A DNA stretch of 64,000 nucleotides, from the NCBI RefSeq assembly GCF_028128765.1, contig NZ_LBJG01000024.1, forward strand, positions 496,001-560,000, in the 5' to 3' direction. Within the stretch, counting starts at the first letter, position 1. Every line of letters begins with the position of its first letter. The notes below the pieces were generated by a model, which saw nothing but the letters and a program-made list of their open reading frames with translations, made no database searches and was not told where the DNA came from. The DNA comes from Bradyrhizobium sp. CCBAU 51627. GTDB lineage: Bacteria; Pseudomonadota; Alphaproteobacteria; Rhizobiales; Xanthobacteraceae. This document shows, piece after piece, positions 54,645 to 63,435 of the stretch. Position numbers and translations under genes: made by a program.

Positions 54645-54968
54645 ATGCGTCAGCAATTTCGCTTTCTTCGAGGTACGTCGTTGGCCGCCTACGGCGCCTT
54701 GTTTTTGGTAGTTCAACCCGCATGGGCGGCTGGTTCGAACATGCCGTGGGAGCAGCCGCTCAATCAGATTTTGCAGTCAGTGGAGGGGCCGGTCGCCAAG
54801 ATCATCGCCGTCATCATCATCGTGGTGACCGGGCTCACGCTCGCGTTCGGGGATTCCTCGGGCGGTTTCCGCAGACTGATCCAGATCGTGTTCGGTCTGT
54901 CGATCGCGTTTGCGGCCTCAAGCTTCTTCCTGTCGTTCTTCTCCTTCGGCGGTGGCGTGGTGATCTGA
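54645..54968 (+). CDS. trbC: TrbC, conjugative pilin
   Basis: This 107-residue prepilin has a signal peptide ending at PAWAAG and two hydrophobic segments (VAKIIAVIIIVVTGLTLAFG and LSIAFAASSFFLSFFSFG). It is the main subunit of the conjugative pilus, likely matured and cyclised by TraF. It starts 1 base after the trbB stop and overlaps trbD (TGATG). Confidence 0.9.
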   Translation: MRQQFRFLRGTSLAAYGALFLVVQPAWAAGSNMPWEQPLNQILQSVEGPVAKIIAVIIIVVTGLTLAFGDSSGGFRRLIQIVFGLSIAFAASSFFLSFFSFGGGVVI

Positions 54969-55231
54969 TGGATGAGCCGATCACAGGCTTTGTCGTGCCC
55001 GTTCATCGCGCGCTCACTGAGCCAATCCTGATGGGCGGCGCGCCGCGATCGGTTGCGATCGTCAACGGCACGCTTGCGGCAGCCCTGGGTCTGGGGCTGC
55101 GGCTCTGGATCGCGGGTCTGGTCCTCTGGTTCATCGGCCACATGGCCGCCGTCTGGGCCGCCAAGCGCGACCCCGCTTTTGTCGATGTGGTGCGCCGACA
55201 TCTGCGCATCCCCGGTCATCTCAACACCTGA
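54968..55231 (+). CDS. trbD: TrbD, VirB3-like membrane protein
   Basis: This 87-residue protein has the VirB3-type start EPITGFVVPVHRALTEPILMGGAPRS and two membrane segments (IVNGTLAAALGLGLRLWIAGLVLWFIGHM). It sits in the inner membrane beside TrbE. ATG 54968 overlaps the trbC stop. Confidence 0.9.
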   Translation: MDEPITGFVVPVHRALTEPILMGGAPRSVAIVNGTLAAALGLGLRLWIAGLVLWFIGHMAAVWAAKRDPAFVDVVRRHLRIPGHLNT

Positions 55232-55241
55232 GCTCTCGGTC

Positions 55242-57683
55242 ATGATGAACCTTGCTGAATATCGCCATTCCAACGCGCGGCTCGCCGACTTCCTGCCCTG
55301 GGCAGCCCTGGTCGACGAGGGAATCATCCTAAACAAGGACGGCTCGTTCCAGCGGACGGCGAAGTTCCGGGGGCCTGACCTCGACAGCGCAGTGCCGGCT
55401 GAACTTGTCGCCGTCGCCGGTCGCTTGAATAACGCCTTGCGTCGCCTGGGATCCGGCTGGGCCGTGTTCGTCGAGGCGCAGCGACATTTTGCAGGAGCCT
55501 ATCCTCCGAGCACCTTTCCGGATGTCGCATCCGCGCTGGTCGACACGGAGCGTAGAGCTCAGATTGAAGAGGCGGGCACCCACTATGAGTCCAGTTATTT
55601 CCTGACCTTCCTCTATTTGCCACCGGAGGAAGGGGCTGCCAAGGCAGAACGACTTCTCTATGAGGGGCGGGATCGCACCGTTGGAGCAGACGCGCGTGAG
55701 GTTCTCCGCGCATTTATTGACCAAACCAACCGCGTGCTTCAACTGGTCGAAGGGTTCATGCCGGAATGCGCCTGGCTCGATGATCAGGGCACGCTGACCT
55801 ATCTGCACTCGACGATCTCGACCAAGCGTCATCGCGTTCGAGTACCCGAAATTCCCATGTACATCGATGCGCTGTTGGCCGATCAGCCGCTTACCGGCGG
55901 GCTCGAGCCGATGTTGGGCTCAGCCAACTTGAGGGTTCTGACGATCGTCGGCTTTCCGGGAGCGACGACGCCGGGGATCCTGGATGACCTCAATCTACTG
56001 CCGTTTTCGTATCGTTGGTCGACCCGCGCGATCATGCTCGACAAGACCGATGCCGCCAGGCTCGTGACCAGGATCCGCCGGCAGTGGTTCGCCAAGCGGA
56101 AATCCATCGGCGCCATCCTCAAGGAGGTCATGACCAACGAGGCCTCGACGCTGCTCGATACCGACGCCCACAACAAGGCGCTTGATGCCGACGCGGCGTT
56201 GCAGGAACTGGGGTCCGATCAGATCGGACAAGCCTTTGTCACTGCGACCATCACTGTCTGGGACCTTGATCCCAATGCCGCTGATGAAAAGCTGCGCTTA
56301 GTCGAGAAGGTCATCCAAGGCCGCGATTTCACCTGCATGATCGAGACGGTGAATGCCGTCGAAGCCTGGCTCGGTGGCTTGCCGGGCCATGTGTACGCCA
56401 ATGTGCGGCAGCCACCGGTGTCGACCCTCAACCTCGCCCACATGATTCCGCTGTCGGCCGTGTGGGCGGGCGAAGCCAGGGACCTGCACTTCAAGGGGCC
56501 GCCGCTCCTGTTCGGCAAGACCGAGGGATCCACGCCTTTCCGGTTTTCGCTCCACGTCGGTGATGTCGGCCATACCCTTGTGGTGGGACCGACGGGTGCT
56601 GGCAAGTCGGTCCTGCTCGCGCTGATGGCGCTACAGTTCAGGCGTTACCCGGACTCCCAGGTCTTTGCATTCGACTTCGGTGGTTCGATCCGGGCGGCCG
56701 CGCTCGCCATGGGTGGTGATTGGCATGATCTTGGCGGTGCACTGTCTGACGGGAACGAAAACCCTGTCGCCCTGCAACCGTTGGCCTGGATCGATGATCC
56801 CTCAGAGCGCGGATGGGCCACCGAATGGATCTGCGCGATCCTGGCACGGGAGAAGGTCGAGATCACCCCGGAGGTCAAGGATCATCTGTGGTCGGCGCTG
56901 ACGTCTCTCGCTTCAGCGCCGAGGGAGGAGCGCACCCTGACAGGCCTGTCCGTCCTGCTCCAATCGAGCTCTCTGAAGCGCGCCTTGCAACCTTATTGCC
57001 TCGGCGGTCCGTCCGGGCGCTTGCTCGATGCAGAATTCGAGCGCCTCGGCGAGGCGTCGGTCCAGGCATTTGAGACCGAAGGCTTGATCGGAACGAGCGC
57101 TGCCCCAGCCGTGCTGGCGTATCTCTTCCATCGTATCGGTGATCGTCTTGATGGTCGGCCGACACTCCTCATTGTCGATGAAGGCTGGCTTGCCCTCGAC
57201 GACGAGGACTTTGCCGGCCAGCTCCGCGAATGGCTGAAGACGCTTCGGAAGAAGAATGCGTCTGTCATCTTCGCTACCCAGTCGTTGTCGGATATCGACG
57301 GCTCCGCGATCGCGCCGACTATAATCGAAAGCTGCCCAACTCGACTGTTACTACCGAACGAACGGGCAATCGAACCGCAGATCACCGCCATCTACCGCCG
57401 CTTCGGTCTCAACGATCGCCAAATCGAACTTCTGAGCCGGGCAACGCCGAAGCGCGACTACTACTGCCAGTCGCGCCGGGGCAACCGTATGTTCGAACTT
57501 GGGCTTGGTGAAGTCGCGCTCGCCTTTACGGCAGCTTCTTCCAAGACCGACCAGGCTGTCATCGCGCAACTTTTTGCCGAACATGGACCTGACGGCTTTG
57601 TGCCGGCTTGGCTCCAGCACCGCGACGTCGCGTGGGTCCTCGACCTGATCCCCAATCTCGTCAATCTGGAGAAATTGATATGA
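55242..57683 (+). CDS. trbE: TrbE, VirB4-like ATPase
   Basis: This 813-residue ATPase assembles the transfer channel. The N-terminal VirB4 domain begins MMNLAEYRHSNARLADFLPWAALVDEGIILNKDG. Walker A is VVGPTGAGKSVLLALM (about residues 447-462), and Walker B is PTLLIVDEGWLAL (about residues 636-648), followed by RKKNASVIFATQSLSDI. ATG 55242 is used because the frame opening at 55053 reads through trbD. The stop overlaps trbJ. Confidence 0.93.
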   Translation: MMNLAEYRHSNARLADFLPWAALVDEGIILNKDGSFQRTAKFRGPDLDSAVPAELVAVAGRLNNALRRLGSGWAVFVEAQRHFAGAYPPSTFPDVASALVDTERRAQIEEAGTHYESSYFLTFLYLPPEEGAAKAERLLYEGRDRTVGADAREVLRAFIDQTNRVLQLVEGFMPECAWLDDQGTLTYLHSTISTKRHRVRVPEIPMYIDALLADQPLTGGLEPMLGSANLRVLTIVGFPGATTPGILDDLNLLPFSYRWSTRAIMLDKTDAARLVTRIRRQWFAKRKSIGAILKEVMTNEASTLLDTDAHNKALDADAALQELGSDQIGQAFVTATITVWDLDPNAADEKLRLVEKVIQGRDFTCMIETVNAVEAWLGGLPGHVYANVRQPPVSTLNLAHMIPLSAVWAGEARDLHFKGPPLLFGKTEGSTPFRFSLHVGDVGHTLVVGPTGAGKSVLLALMALQFRRYPDSQVFAFDFGGSIRAAALAMGGDWHDLGGALSDGNENPVALQPLAWIDDPSERGWATEWICAILAREKVEITPEVKDHLWSALTSLASAPREERTLTGLSVLLQSSSLKRALQPYCLGGPSGRLLDAEFERLGEASVQAFETEGLIGTSAAPAVLAYLFHRIGDRLDGRPTLLIVDEGWLALDDEDFAGQLREWLKTLRKKNASVIFATQSLSDIDGSAIAPTIIESCPTRLLLPNERAIEPQITAIYRRFGLNDRQIELLSRATPKRDYYCQSRRGNRMFELGLGEVALAFTAASSKTDQAVIAQLFAEHGPDGFVPAWLQHRDVAWVLDLIPNLVNLEKLI

Positions 57684-58408
57684 GGCGTCTTGGTCTATTG
57701 GCGGCTGCTGGCACGGTCGCGCTGATCCTGGGCGTCACGGCGCCTGCAAGGGCGCTGATCGTCTTCGATCCCAATAACTACGTTCAGAACGTCCTGACTG
57801 CCGCACGAGAGCTGCAGCAGATCAACAATCAGATCACCTCGTTGCAGAACGAGGCGCAGATGTTGATCAGCCAGGCGAAGAACCTGGCAAACCTGCCGTA
57901 CTCGTCGATACAGCAACTGCAATCTTCCATCCAGCGGACTCAGCAATTGCTGGCCCAAGCCCAGCGCATTGCCTACGACGTCCAGCAGATCGATCGTGTC
58001 TTCTCGACGAGCTACGCACCAGCTACCAGTAGCCAGTCGGATCAGTTGCTGATCGCCAATGCTCAATCGCGTTGGCAGAATTCATATGCCGCAACGCAAG
58101 ACGCGCTTCGTGTCCAGGCAGGCATCGTTGGCAACCTCGACACCAACCGCGTCCAGACCTCCGCGCTCGCTAGCTCGAGCCAAGGCGCTATCGGTGCCTT
58201 GCAGGCGACACAGGCCGGCAATCAGATTCTGGCATTGAACGCGCAGCAGCTCGCCGACCTCACGGCTGTCGTGACGGCGCAGGGCAGGGCGCAAAGCCTT
58301 GAAGCCGCGCAACGCGCGGCGGCCCAGGACCAAGGCCGCGAGCAGCTTCGGCGGTTTCTCACGCCAGGGCAGGGCTATCAATCATCCAACGTGCAGATGT
58401 TCCACTGA
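57680..58408 (+). CDS. trbJ: TrbJ, VirB5-like protein
   Basis: This 242-residue periplasmic protein has a signal peptide (RLGLLAAAGTVALILGVTAPARA) and a long Gln-rich helical region (NNQITSLQNEAQMLISQAKNLANLPYSSIQQLQ), as in TrbJ, a minor pilus component. ATG 57680 overlaps the trbE stop, and its stop overlaps trbK (TGATG). Confidence 0.9.
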   Translation: MRRLGLLAAAGTVALILGVTAPARALIVFDPNNYVQNVLTAARELQQINNQITSLQNEAQMLISQAKNLANLPYSSIQQLQSSIQRTQQLLAQAQRIAYDVQQIDRVFSTSYAPATSSQSDQLLIANAQSRWQNSYAATQDALRVQAGIVGNLDTNRVQTSALASSSQGAIGALQATQAGNQILALNAQQLADLTAVVTAQGRAQSLEAAQRAAAQDQGREQLRRFLTPGQGYQSSNVQMFH

Positions 58409-58776
58409 TGACCGATATCCGGGCATTCACGGCGTTGTCGCTGCTTACGACAATCGGCGTCCTGGTCGTCACTGCCTGCACGATTCAGCTTCGCGGCGGA
58501 GACGGTCCTCCGCCGCCGAAGGCGGAGCAAACGGCAGACGCAACCAGCTCAGACCTCGCGCCCTGCCGCAGCGTCACTGCGGAGCAAGCAGAGCGTTATG
58601 AGCGTTGCAAGCAAGTTTGGGCCGAAAACCGCCGTCGCTTCTTTGGCAAGATGGACGGTGCCGCAGTTCCAGGCCGCGACGAATCCGCCGCCGGCGTGGC
58701 GCTCGCTCCAAAGGATCAAAGCCGGATCCCCCAGGGATATCCGAACCTGGCGACCCCTGAGGCGAGCAAGCCATGA
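58408..58776 (+). CDS. trbK: TrbK-like entry-exclusion lipoprotein
   Basis: This 122-residue protein has a hydrophobic start with a possible lipobox (VLVVTAC), followed by the conserved CRSVTAEQAERYERCKQVWAENRRRFFG seen in putative TrbK-alt proteins. It is thought to block redundant entry of the same element. It is coupled to trbJ and trbL by overlaps. Confidence 0.82.
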   Translation: MTDIRAFTALSLLTTIGVLVVTACTIQLRGGDGPPPPKAEQTADATSSDLAPCRSVTAEQAERYERCKQVWAENRRRFFGKMDGAAVPGRDESAAGVALAPKDQSRIPQGYPNLATPEASKP

Positions 58777-59999
58777 CAGGTACGGGGATCATTGACCAGT
58801 TTCTTGAAACGTTCACGCGTTATATCGACAACGGTTTCGGACTGCTCGGTAGCGATGTCGGATATCTCGCAACGACTCTTGCGGCGATCGACATCACGCT
58901 CGCCGCATTGTTCTGGAGTTGGGGAACGGACGAGGACGTCATCGCGCGCCTCGTCAAGAAGACGCTCTTCGTCGGCGTCTTTGCCTACCTCATCGGTAAC
59001 TGGAACAGCCTGGCACGCATCGTCTTCGAGAGCTTCGCTGGTCTTGGACTGAAAGCATCGGGCGCAAGCCTATCTGCATCGGATTTCCTAAGACCTGGAA
59101 AGATCGCTCAAGTCGGCCTTGATGCCGGCCGACCATTGCTCGACTCGATCTCCAACCTGATGGGCTACATCAGCTTTTTCGAGAATTTCGTCCAGATCGT
59201 CGTTCTCCTGTTCGCGTGGGTCGTGGTGCTGCTCGCCTTCTTCATTCTGGCGATCCAGCTCTTCGTCACCCTGATCGAGTTCAAGCTCACGACGCTAGCC
59301 GGCTTCGTGCTCATTCCCTTTGGCTTGTTTGGCAAGACCGCCTTCGCGGCGGAGCGAGTGCTGGGCAACGTGATATCTTCCGGCATCAAGATCCTGGTCC
59401 TGGCCGTCATCGTCGGCATCGGCTCGACCCTGTTCTCGCAGTTCACCGTAGGTTTCGGCGATGCACAGCCGACCATCGAAGACGCGATGACGCTGGTGCT
59501 CGCGGCGCTTTCCTTGCTGGGCCTCGGCATCTTCGGCCCGGGTATCGCAAACGGCCTAGTGTCGGGCGGACCTCAACTCGGCGCCGGGGCCGCGATTGGA
59601 ACAGGCCTTGCTGCTGGCGGCATTGTTGCGGCTGGCGCGGGACTCGCCGCTGGCGGTGCCGGTCTCGCTGGCGGTGCGGTTGCAGGCGCCGCGCGCAGTG
59701 GCAGCGCTGTCCTAAGCGGAGCATCAGCCGCATATCGAAGGGGCGGCGTTGCTGGCATCGCGGAGGCCGGCAGCTCTGCTGTGATGAGCCCTTTGCGTCG
59801 AGCCGCGGCTGCCTTCGGAGGAGGGCGAGCAGGCGAGCAAGGCGCGAGCACCTCGGCTGAAGGGCAGCCTGATTGGGCGCGCCGCATGAAGCGTGCTCAG
59901 ACCATTCGGCATGGTGCCTCGGCCGCTGGCCACGCTGTCCGCTCGGGCGATCACGGTGGCAGCGGCTCCTCCGTCGATTTGTCCGAAGGAGAACGCTGA
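58773..59999 (+). CDS. trbL: TrbL, VirB6-like inner-membrane channel protein
   Basis: This 408-residue polytopic membrane protein has several hydrophobic segments (YLATTLAAIDITLAALFWSW, IVVLLFAWVVVLLAFFILAIQLF, ILVLAVIVGIGSTLF). A long Gly/Ala-rich stretch follows (GAGAAIGTGLAAGGIVAAGAG and on), then a Ser-rich basic tail typical of TrbL. It lies in the trb operon; trbF follows after 91 bases. Confidence 0.9.
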   Translation: MTGTGIIDQFLETFTRYIDNGFGLLGSDVGYLATTLAAIDITLAALFWSWGTDEDVIARLVKKTLFVGVFAYLIGNWNSLARIVFESFAGLGLKASGASLSASDFLRPGKIAQVGLDAGRPLLDSISNLMGYISFFENFVQIVVLLFAWVVVLLAFFILAIQLFVTLIEFKLTTLAGFVLIPFGLFGKTAFAAERVLGNVISSGIKILVLAVIVGIGSTLFSQFTVGFGDAQPTIEDAMTLVLAALSLLGLGIFGPGIANGLVSGGPQLGAGAAIGTGLAAGGIVAAGAGLAAGGAGLAGGAVAGAARSGSAVLSGASAAYRRGGVAGIAEAGSSAVMSPLRRAAAAFGGGRAGEQGASTSAEGQPDWARRMKRAQTIRHGASAAGHAVRSGDHGGSGSSVDLSEGER

Positions 60000-60090
60000 G
60001 ACGCACCACTGCATCTCCGCCGCACAGCAGCGCCTCAAATCCACCTAGCGCACGACTTGAAACCGATCACTCGATATCAAGGGCAACCCG

Positions 60091-60774
60091 ATGTTCAAAC
60101 GACCATCAGTTCACTACGGGCGCATGCCCGAGCCGATTACGCCATATCAAAAGGCCGCACAGGTTTGGGACGAACGCATTGGATCGGCGCGCGTGCAAGC
60201 CAAGAACTGGCGCCTAATGGCGTTTGGCTGTTTGATGCTGTCGGCCGGTCTCGCTGGCAGCCTTGTCTGGCAATCGAGCCGGGGATCAATCACGCCGTGG
60301 GTGGTGGAGGTCGATCATCTCGGCAAGGCCCAAAGGGTCGCGCCGGCAAACATCGACTATCAACCGACAGATGCCCAGATCGCCTACCATCTGGCGCGCT
60401 TCATCGAGGATGTCAGAGGCCTGCCGGCCGACGGCATCGTTCTGCGCCAAAACTGGCTCCGGGCCTATGATTTTACGACCGATCGCGGCGCCGCTGCGCT
60501 CAACGACTACGCGCGCAACAATGATCCTTTTGCCAGACTTGGCAAGGCGCAAATCTCCGTCGACGTCTCGAGCGTCATTCGCGCGTCGTCGGAAAGCTTT
60601 CGGGTCGCGTGGACCCAGCGCATCTACGACAACGGCTCGTTGAGCTCGACTGAGCGCTGGACTGCAATCCTAACGATCGTGATCGAGACGCCGCGCGATG
60701 CCGAACGTCTGCGCAAGAATCCCCTTGGCGTCTATGTCCGCGCCATCAACTGGTCAAAGGAGTTGGGTCAGTGA
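60091..60774 (+). CDS. trbF: TrbF, VirB8-like protein
   Basis: This 227-residue bitopic inner-membrane protein has a short cytoplasmic start (YQKAAQVWDERIGSARVQAKNWRLMAFG), one membrane helix (LMLSAGLAGSLVW) and a periplasmic VirB8-like domain ending YVRAINWSKELGQ. It scaffolds the channel. The stop overlaps trbG by 4 bases (GTGA). Confidence 0.92.
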   Translation: MFKRPSVHYGRMPEPITPYQKAAQVWDERIGSARVQAKNWRLMAFGCLMLSAGLAGSLVWQSSRGSITPWVVEVDHLGKAQRVAPANIDYQPTDAQIAYHLARFIEDVRGLPADGIVLRQNWLRAYDFTTDRGAAALNDYARNNDPFARLGKAQISVDVSSVIRASSESFRVAWTQRIYDNGSLSSTERWTAILTIVIETPRDAERLRKNPLGVYVRAINWSKELGQ

Positions 60775-61805
60775 CCAAGACGCCGTCTGACGTTCATTCG
60801 AAATGTTCCATTCAGAAAAGCAGGCTCAATTCGGCTTGGCCGGAGTTCGTGAGCTCGAAGCGTGCACTTCTATCCGCTCTTCTGCTTTGCTCGTCCGTGC
60901 TCGGTGGGTGCGCGACCTACATTCCGCCGGAGATCAGCTATGACGCTGAAGTTCCTCCGCTGCCGGCGACGCCCGTCGCTCTCGACGACAGATCGCGACC
61001 TCTTCACGTTCCGCCCCTCTGGAAGCCTGCTCTCGGCGGCAAGTCGGGAGGGAAAGAAGACGCTGAACCCGTGAGCCGGGTTGAGACCGCAAACGGCGCA
61101 GCCCGCGTGGAACCGCGCAAGCGGGGGTATTTCAACGCAGCGCAAATCTACGCCTATAGTCCTGGGGCGCTCTATCAGATTTACGCAGCGCCGGGGCAGA
61201 TCACGGATATCGCGCTCGAGGAGGGGGAGCAGTTGACGGGATCGGGGCCAATCGCGGCCGGAGATACCGTACGCTGGGTCGTGGGCGATACCGAGAGTGG
61301 AAGCGGCGACACGCGGCGCGTCCATATCCTGGTCAAGCCGACCCGCGCTTCGATCGAGACCAATCTCGTCGTCAATACCGACCGGCGCACCTACCTGATC
61401 GAGCTCCGCGCCCGCGAACGGCCATATATGCCGTCTGTTGCCTGGTACTATCCAGAAACTGCACGGGAACGATCGCGTTCGGTCGCTCTGAAGCCCATTC
61501 TTCCGGACCCGGCGCGGCGCATCTCCCGCTATGCCATCGAAGGGGACAGTCCTCCCTGGCGTCCGATTGCTGCATACGACGATGGGCGCAAGGTCTATAT
61601 CGAATTCCCGCAAGGCATCGTGCAAGGTGAGATGCCTCCGCTCTTTGTCATCGGTCCGGATGGCAAAACCGAGCTCGTCAACTATCGCGCTTACACCAAC
61701 GTATTGATCGTCGATCGGCTGTTTGCTGCCGCTGAACTCAGGCTAGGCGGTGAGCACCAGCAGAAGGTCAGGATTGTCAGGACTGACGGGAGGCCGTCGT
61801 CATGA
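60771..61805 (+). CDS. trbG: TrbG, VirB9-like protein
   Basis: This 344-residue outer-membrane-associated component has a lipobox (VLGGCAT near residue 46). The VirB9-type core shows YSPGALYQIYAAPGQITDIALEEGE, SGSGDTRRVHILVKPTR and NTDRRTYLIELRA. Its N-terminus is longer than usual. Start GTG 60771. It overlaps trbI (ATGA). Confidence 0.92.
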   Translation: MTKTPSDVHSKCSIQKSRLNSAWPEFVSSKRALLSALLLCSSVLGGCATYIPPEISYDAEVPPLPATPVALDDRSRPLHVPPLWKPALGGKSGGKEDAEPVSRVETANGAARVEPRKRGYFNAAQIYAYSPGALYQIYAAPGQITDIALEEGEQLTGSGPIAAGDTVRWVVGDTESGSGDTRRVHILVKPTRASIETNLVVNTDRRTYLIELRARERPYMPSVAWYYPETARERSRSVALKPILPDPARRISRYAIEGDSPPWRPIAAYDDGRKVYIEFPQGIVQGEMPPLFVIGPDGKTELVNYRAYTNVLIVDRLFAAAELRLGGEHQQKVRIVRTDGRPSS

Positions 61806-63013
61806 ACACCCGGAATGTAAACGATGGGGAGCAAGCAGTTCCCCCGGAGACACAATGGGAGCAGTCAGAAAGTTTCCGCTTGAGAGCAGAGCATCCGCGC
61901 GTGACAAGATTGTCACGAAAGGTCTTGGCCGGCGGGATCGCGTTTGCCCTGCTTGTCATCGGCGGAGCGGTGCTGTGGTCGCTGCAGAACAATCGCTCCC
62001 GTAATCAGGCGGCCGATGAGCTTTACGGTACCGACCATCACAATGTTGCCGACGGAATTACGACGCTGCCGAAGGACTATGCTGGCGTTCCGCGCCAGCC
62101 AATACCGCAGCTTGGCCCGCCGCTCCCCGGGGATCTCGGTCGACCGATCCTCGCGGCCCAGGGCCAGCCGCCGACGATCGGCGCTGATCCGGACCAGCAG
62201 CGTCGAGAACAAGAGACCGAAGCTGCGCGTATCAGCCGTTTGTTCGCTTCGACCAATGGAAGAGACGTGCGTCCGCCCGTCCCTGCGGCGGTTGGAAGTG
62301 ACCGCGTGGTGCCACCGAACGCAACGAGCACTGGCGACGATGGATCTGCGCAGAACGGCCAGGACCGCAAGCTTGCCTTCGTGAACGCCTCTGTCGACCG
62401 TCGCACGGTAAGCCCTGACCGTGTCACCAGACCCGCTTCACCATACATCGTGCAGGCTGGGACGATGATTCCAGGGGCGCTCATCACTGGAATTCGATCG
62501 GATCTGCCAGGCCAAGTTACAGCGCAGGTAACCGAGAATGTTTTTGATACGCCGACCGGCCGCTTTCTTCTTGTGCCTCAAGGAGCGCGCCTGATCGGGA
62601 TTTACGATAGCCTGGTCACTTTCGGCCAATCCCGTGTGCTGCTTGTCTGGACCCGGCTGATCATGCCGAATGGACGTTCAATCGTTCTGGAGCGGCAGCC
62701 TGGCGCTGACACCGCAGGATATGCAGGCCTCGAAGATCGGGTTGACAATCACTGGGGCGAACTCTTTAAGGCTGCGGCACTATCGACGTTTCTGGCGGTC
62801 GGGACAGAACTGGGGGCCGGTTCGGACTCCAACAGCAACGACAGCGCCATCATCCAGGCATTGCGACACGGCGCCTCCGACTCATTAAGCCAAACTGGAC
62901 AGCAGGTCGTTCGGCAGAGTCTCAACATTCAGCCTACTCTGATCGTGCGCCCCGGGTATCCGGTTCGCGTTCTCGTCAATCATGACCTCATACTTACGCC
63001 GTATAGAAAGTGA
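61802..63013 (+). CDS. trbI: TrbI, VirB10-like protein
   Basis: This 403-residue protein spans the envelope. An N-terminal cytoplasmic part and a membrane helix (VLAGGIAFALLVIGGAVLW, about residues 40-58) precede a Pro-rich region. The VirB10 core is visible as IVQAGTMIPGALITGIRSDLPGQVTAQV, VPQGARLIGIYDSLVTFGQSRVLLVWTRLIMPNGRSI and LIVRPGYPVRVLVNHDLIL. It is the last core trb gene. Confidence 0.93.
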   Translation: MNTRNVNDGEQAVPPETQWEQSESFRLRAEHPRVTRLSRKVLAGGIAFALLVIGGAVLWSLQNNRSRNQAADELYGTDHHNVADGITTLPKDYAGVPRQPIPQLGPPLPGDLGRPILAAQGQPPTIGADPDQQRREQETEAARISRLFASTNGRDVRPPVPAAVGSDRVVPPNATSTGDDGSAQNGQDRKLAFVNASVDRRTVSPDRVTRPASPYIVQAGTMIPGALITGIRSDLPGQVTAQVTENVFDTPTGRFLLVPQGARLIGIYDSLVTFGQSRVLLVWTRLIMPNGRSIVLERQPGADTAGYAGLEDRVDNHWGELFKAAALSTFLAVGTELGAGSDSNSNDSAIIQALRHGASDSLSQTGQQVVRQSLNIQPTLIVRPGYPVRVLVNHDLILTPYRK

Positions 63014-63017
63014 CAAC

Positions 63018-63260
63018 ATGCCGAAACTCAAAATAGGAGAGCTTCCAGACGACAAGCCCGTCAAAGTGAGCACAGAACTGCCTGCGGCCGTGCATCGTGA
63101 TCTCATTGCATATGCAGAAGCGCTTACGCGTCAGGGTGGTCAAGTGGTCGATCCGACTAAACTCATCGCGCTCATGTTGGCGCGCTTTATGGCGACGGAT
63201 CGAGGATTTTCTAAACTGAAACGTGAAGGCCACGCCCCCTCCACTGACGAAGGACAGTGA
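63018..63260 (+). CDS. DUF2274 family protein
   Basis: This 80-residue protein has the DUF2274 pattern: KLKIGELPDDKPVKVSTELPAAVHRDLIAYAEAL and VDPTKLIALMLARFMATDRGF. It resembles a ribbon-helix-helix DNA-binding fold and closes the trb operon in most related ICEs. ATG 63018 lies 4 bases after the trbI stop. Function untested. Confidence 0.88.
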   Translation: MPKLKIGELPDDKPVKVSTELPAAVHRDLIAYAEALTRQGGQVVDPTKLIALMLARFMATDRGFSKLKREGHAPSTDEGQ

Positions 63261-63435
63261 CGCTTAAGCGTCCCCGAAGCTGTTGGTCGACGCAAAATAG
63301 TTCCGTAATCAACCCAGGCGCTGCCGAGTTGGCGCTAACAGCTGGATATCGTATCGGAAAGTGTGTTCCCGCGTCTGCCCGGAACAACTCCGATTAGCGG
63401 GTTCTCTCTGTTTTCAGACGCGAGAGTGCTGGAGT

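Larger units (their letters stand above)
22565..63260. mobile_element. Conjugative (ICE-type) region with tra, rep and trb modules
   Basis: The gene order ArdC, ParB-like, strawberry notch, Toprim, DUF2493, DUF736, DUF2285 types, HTH, RepA, DUF2840, TraF, lytic transglycosylase, DUF3363 relaxase, TraG, CopG, then trbBCDEJ-K-LFGI and DUF2274 is the standard backbone of many rhizobial and other alphaproteobacterial conjugative elements. A 10-kb cargo sits between copG and trbB. Neither an integrase nor attachment sites are inside the window, so true ends are unknown and the coordinates mark only the conserved genes. Confidence 0.85.
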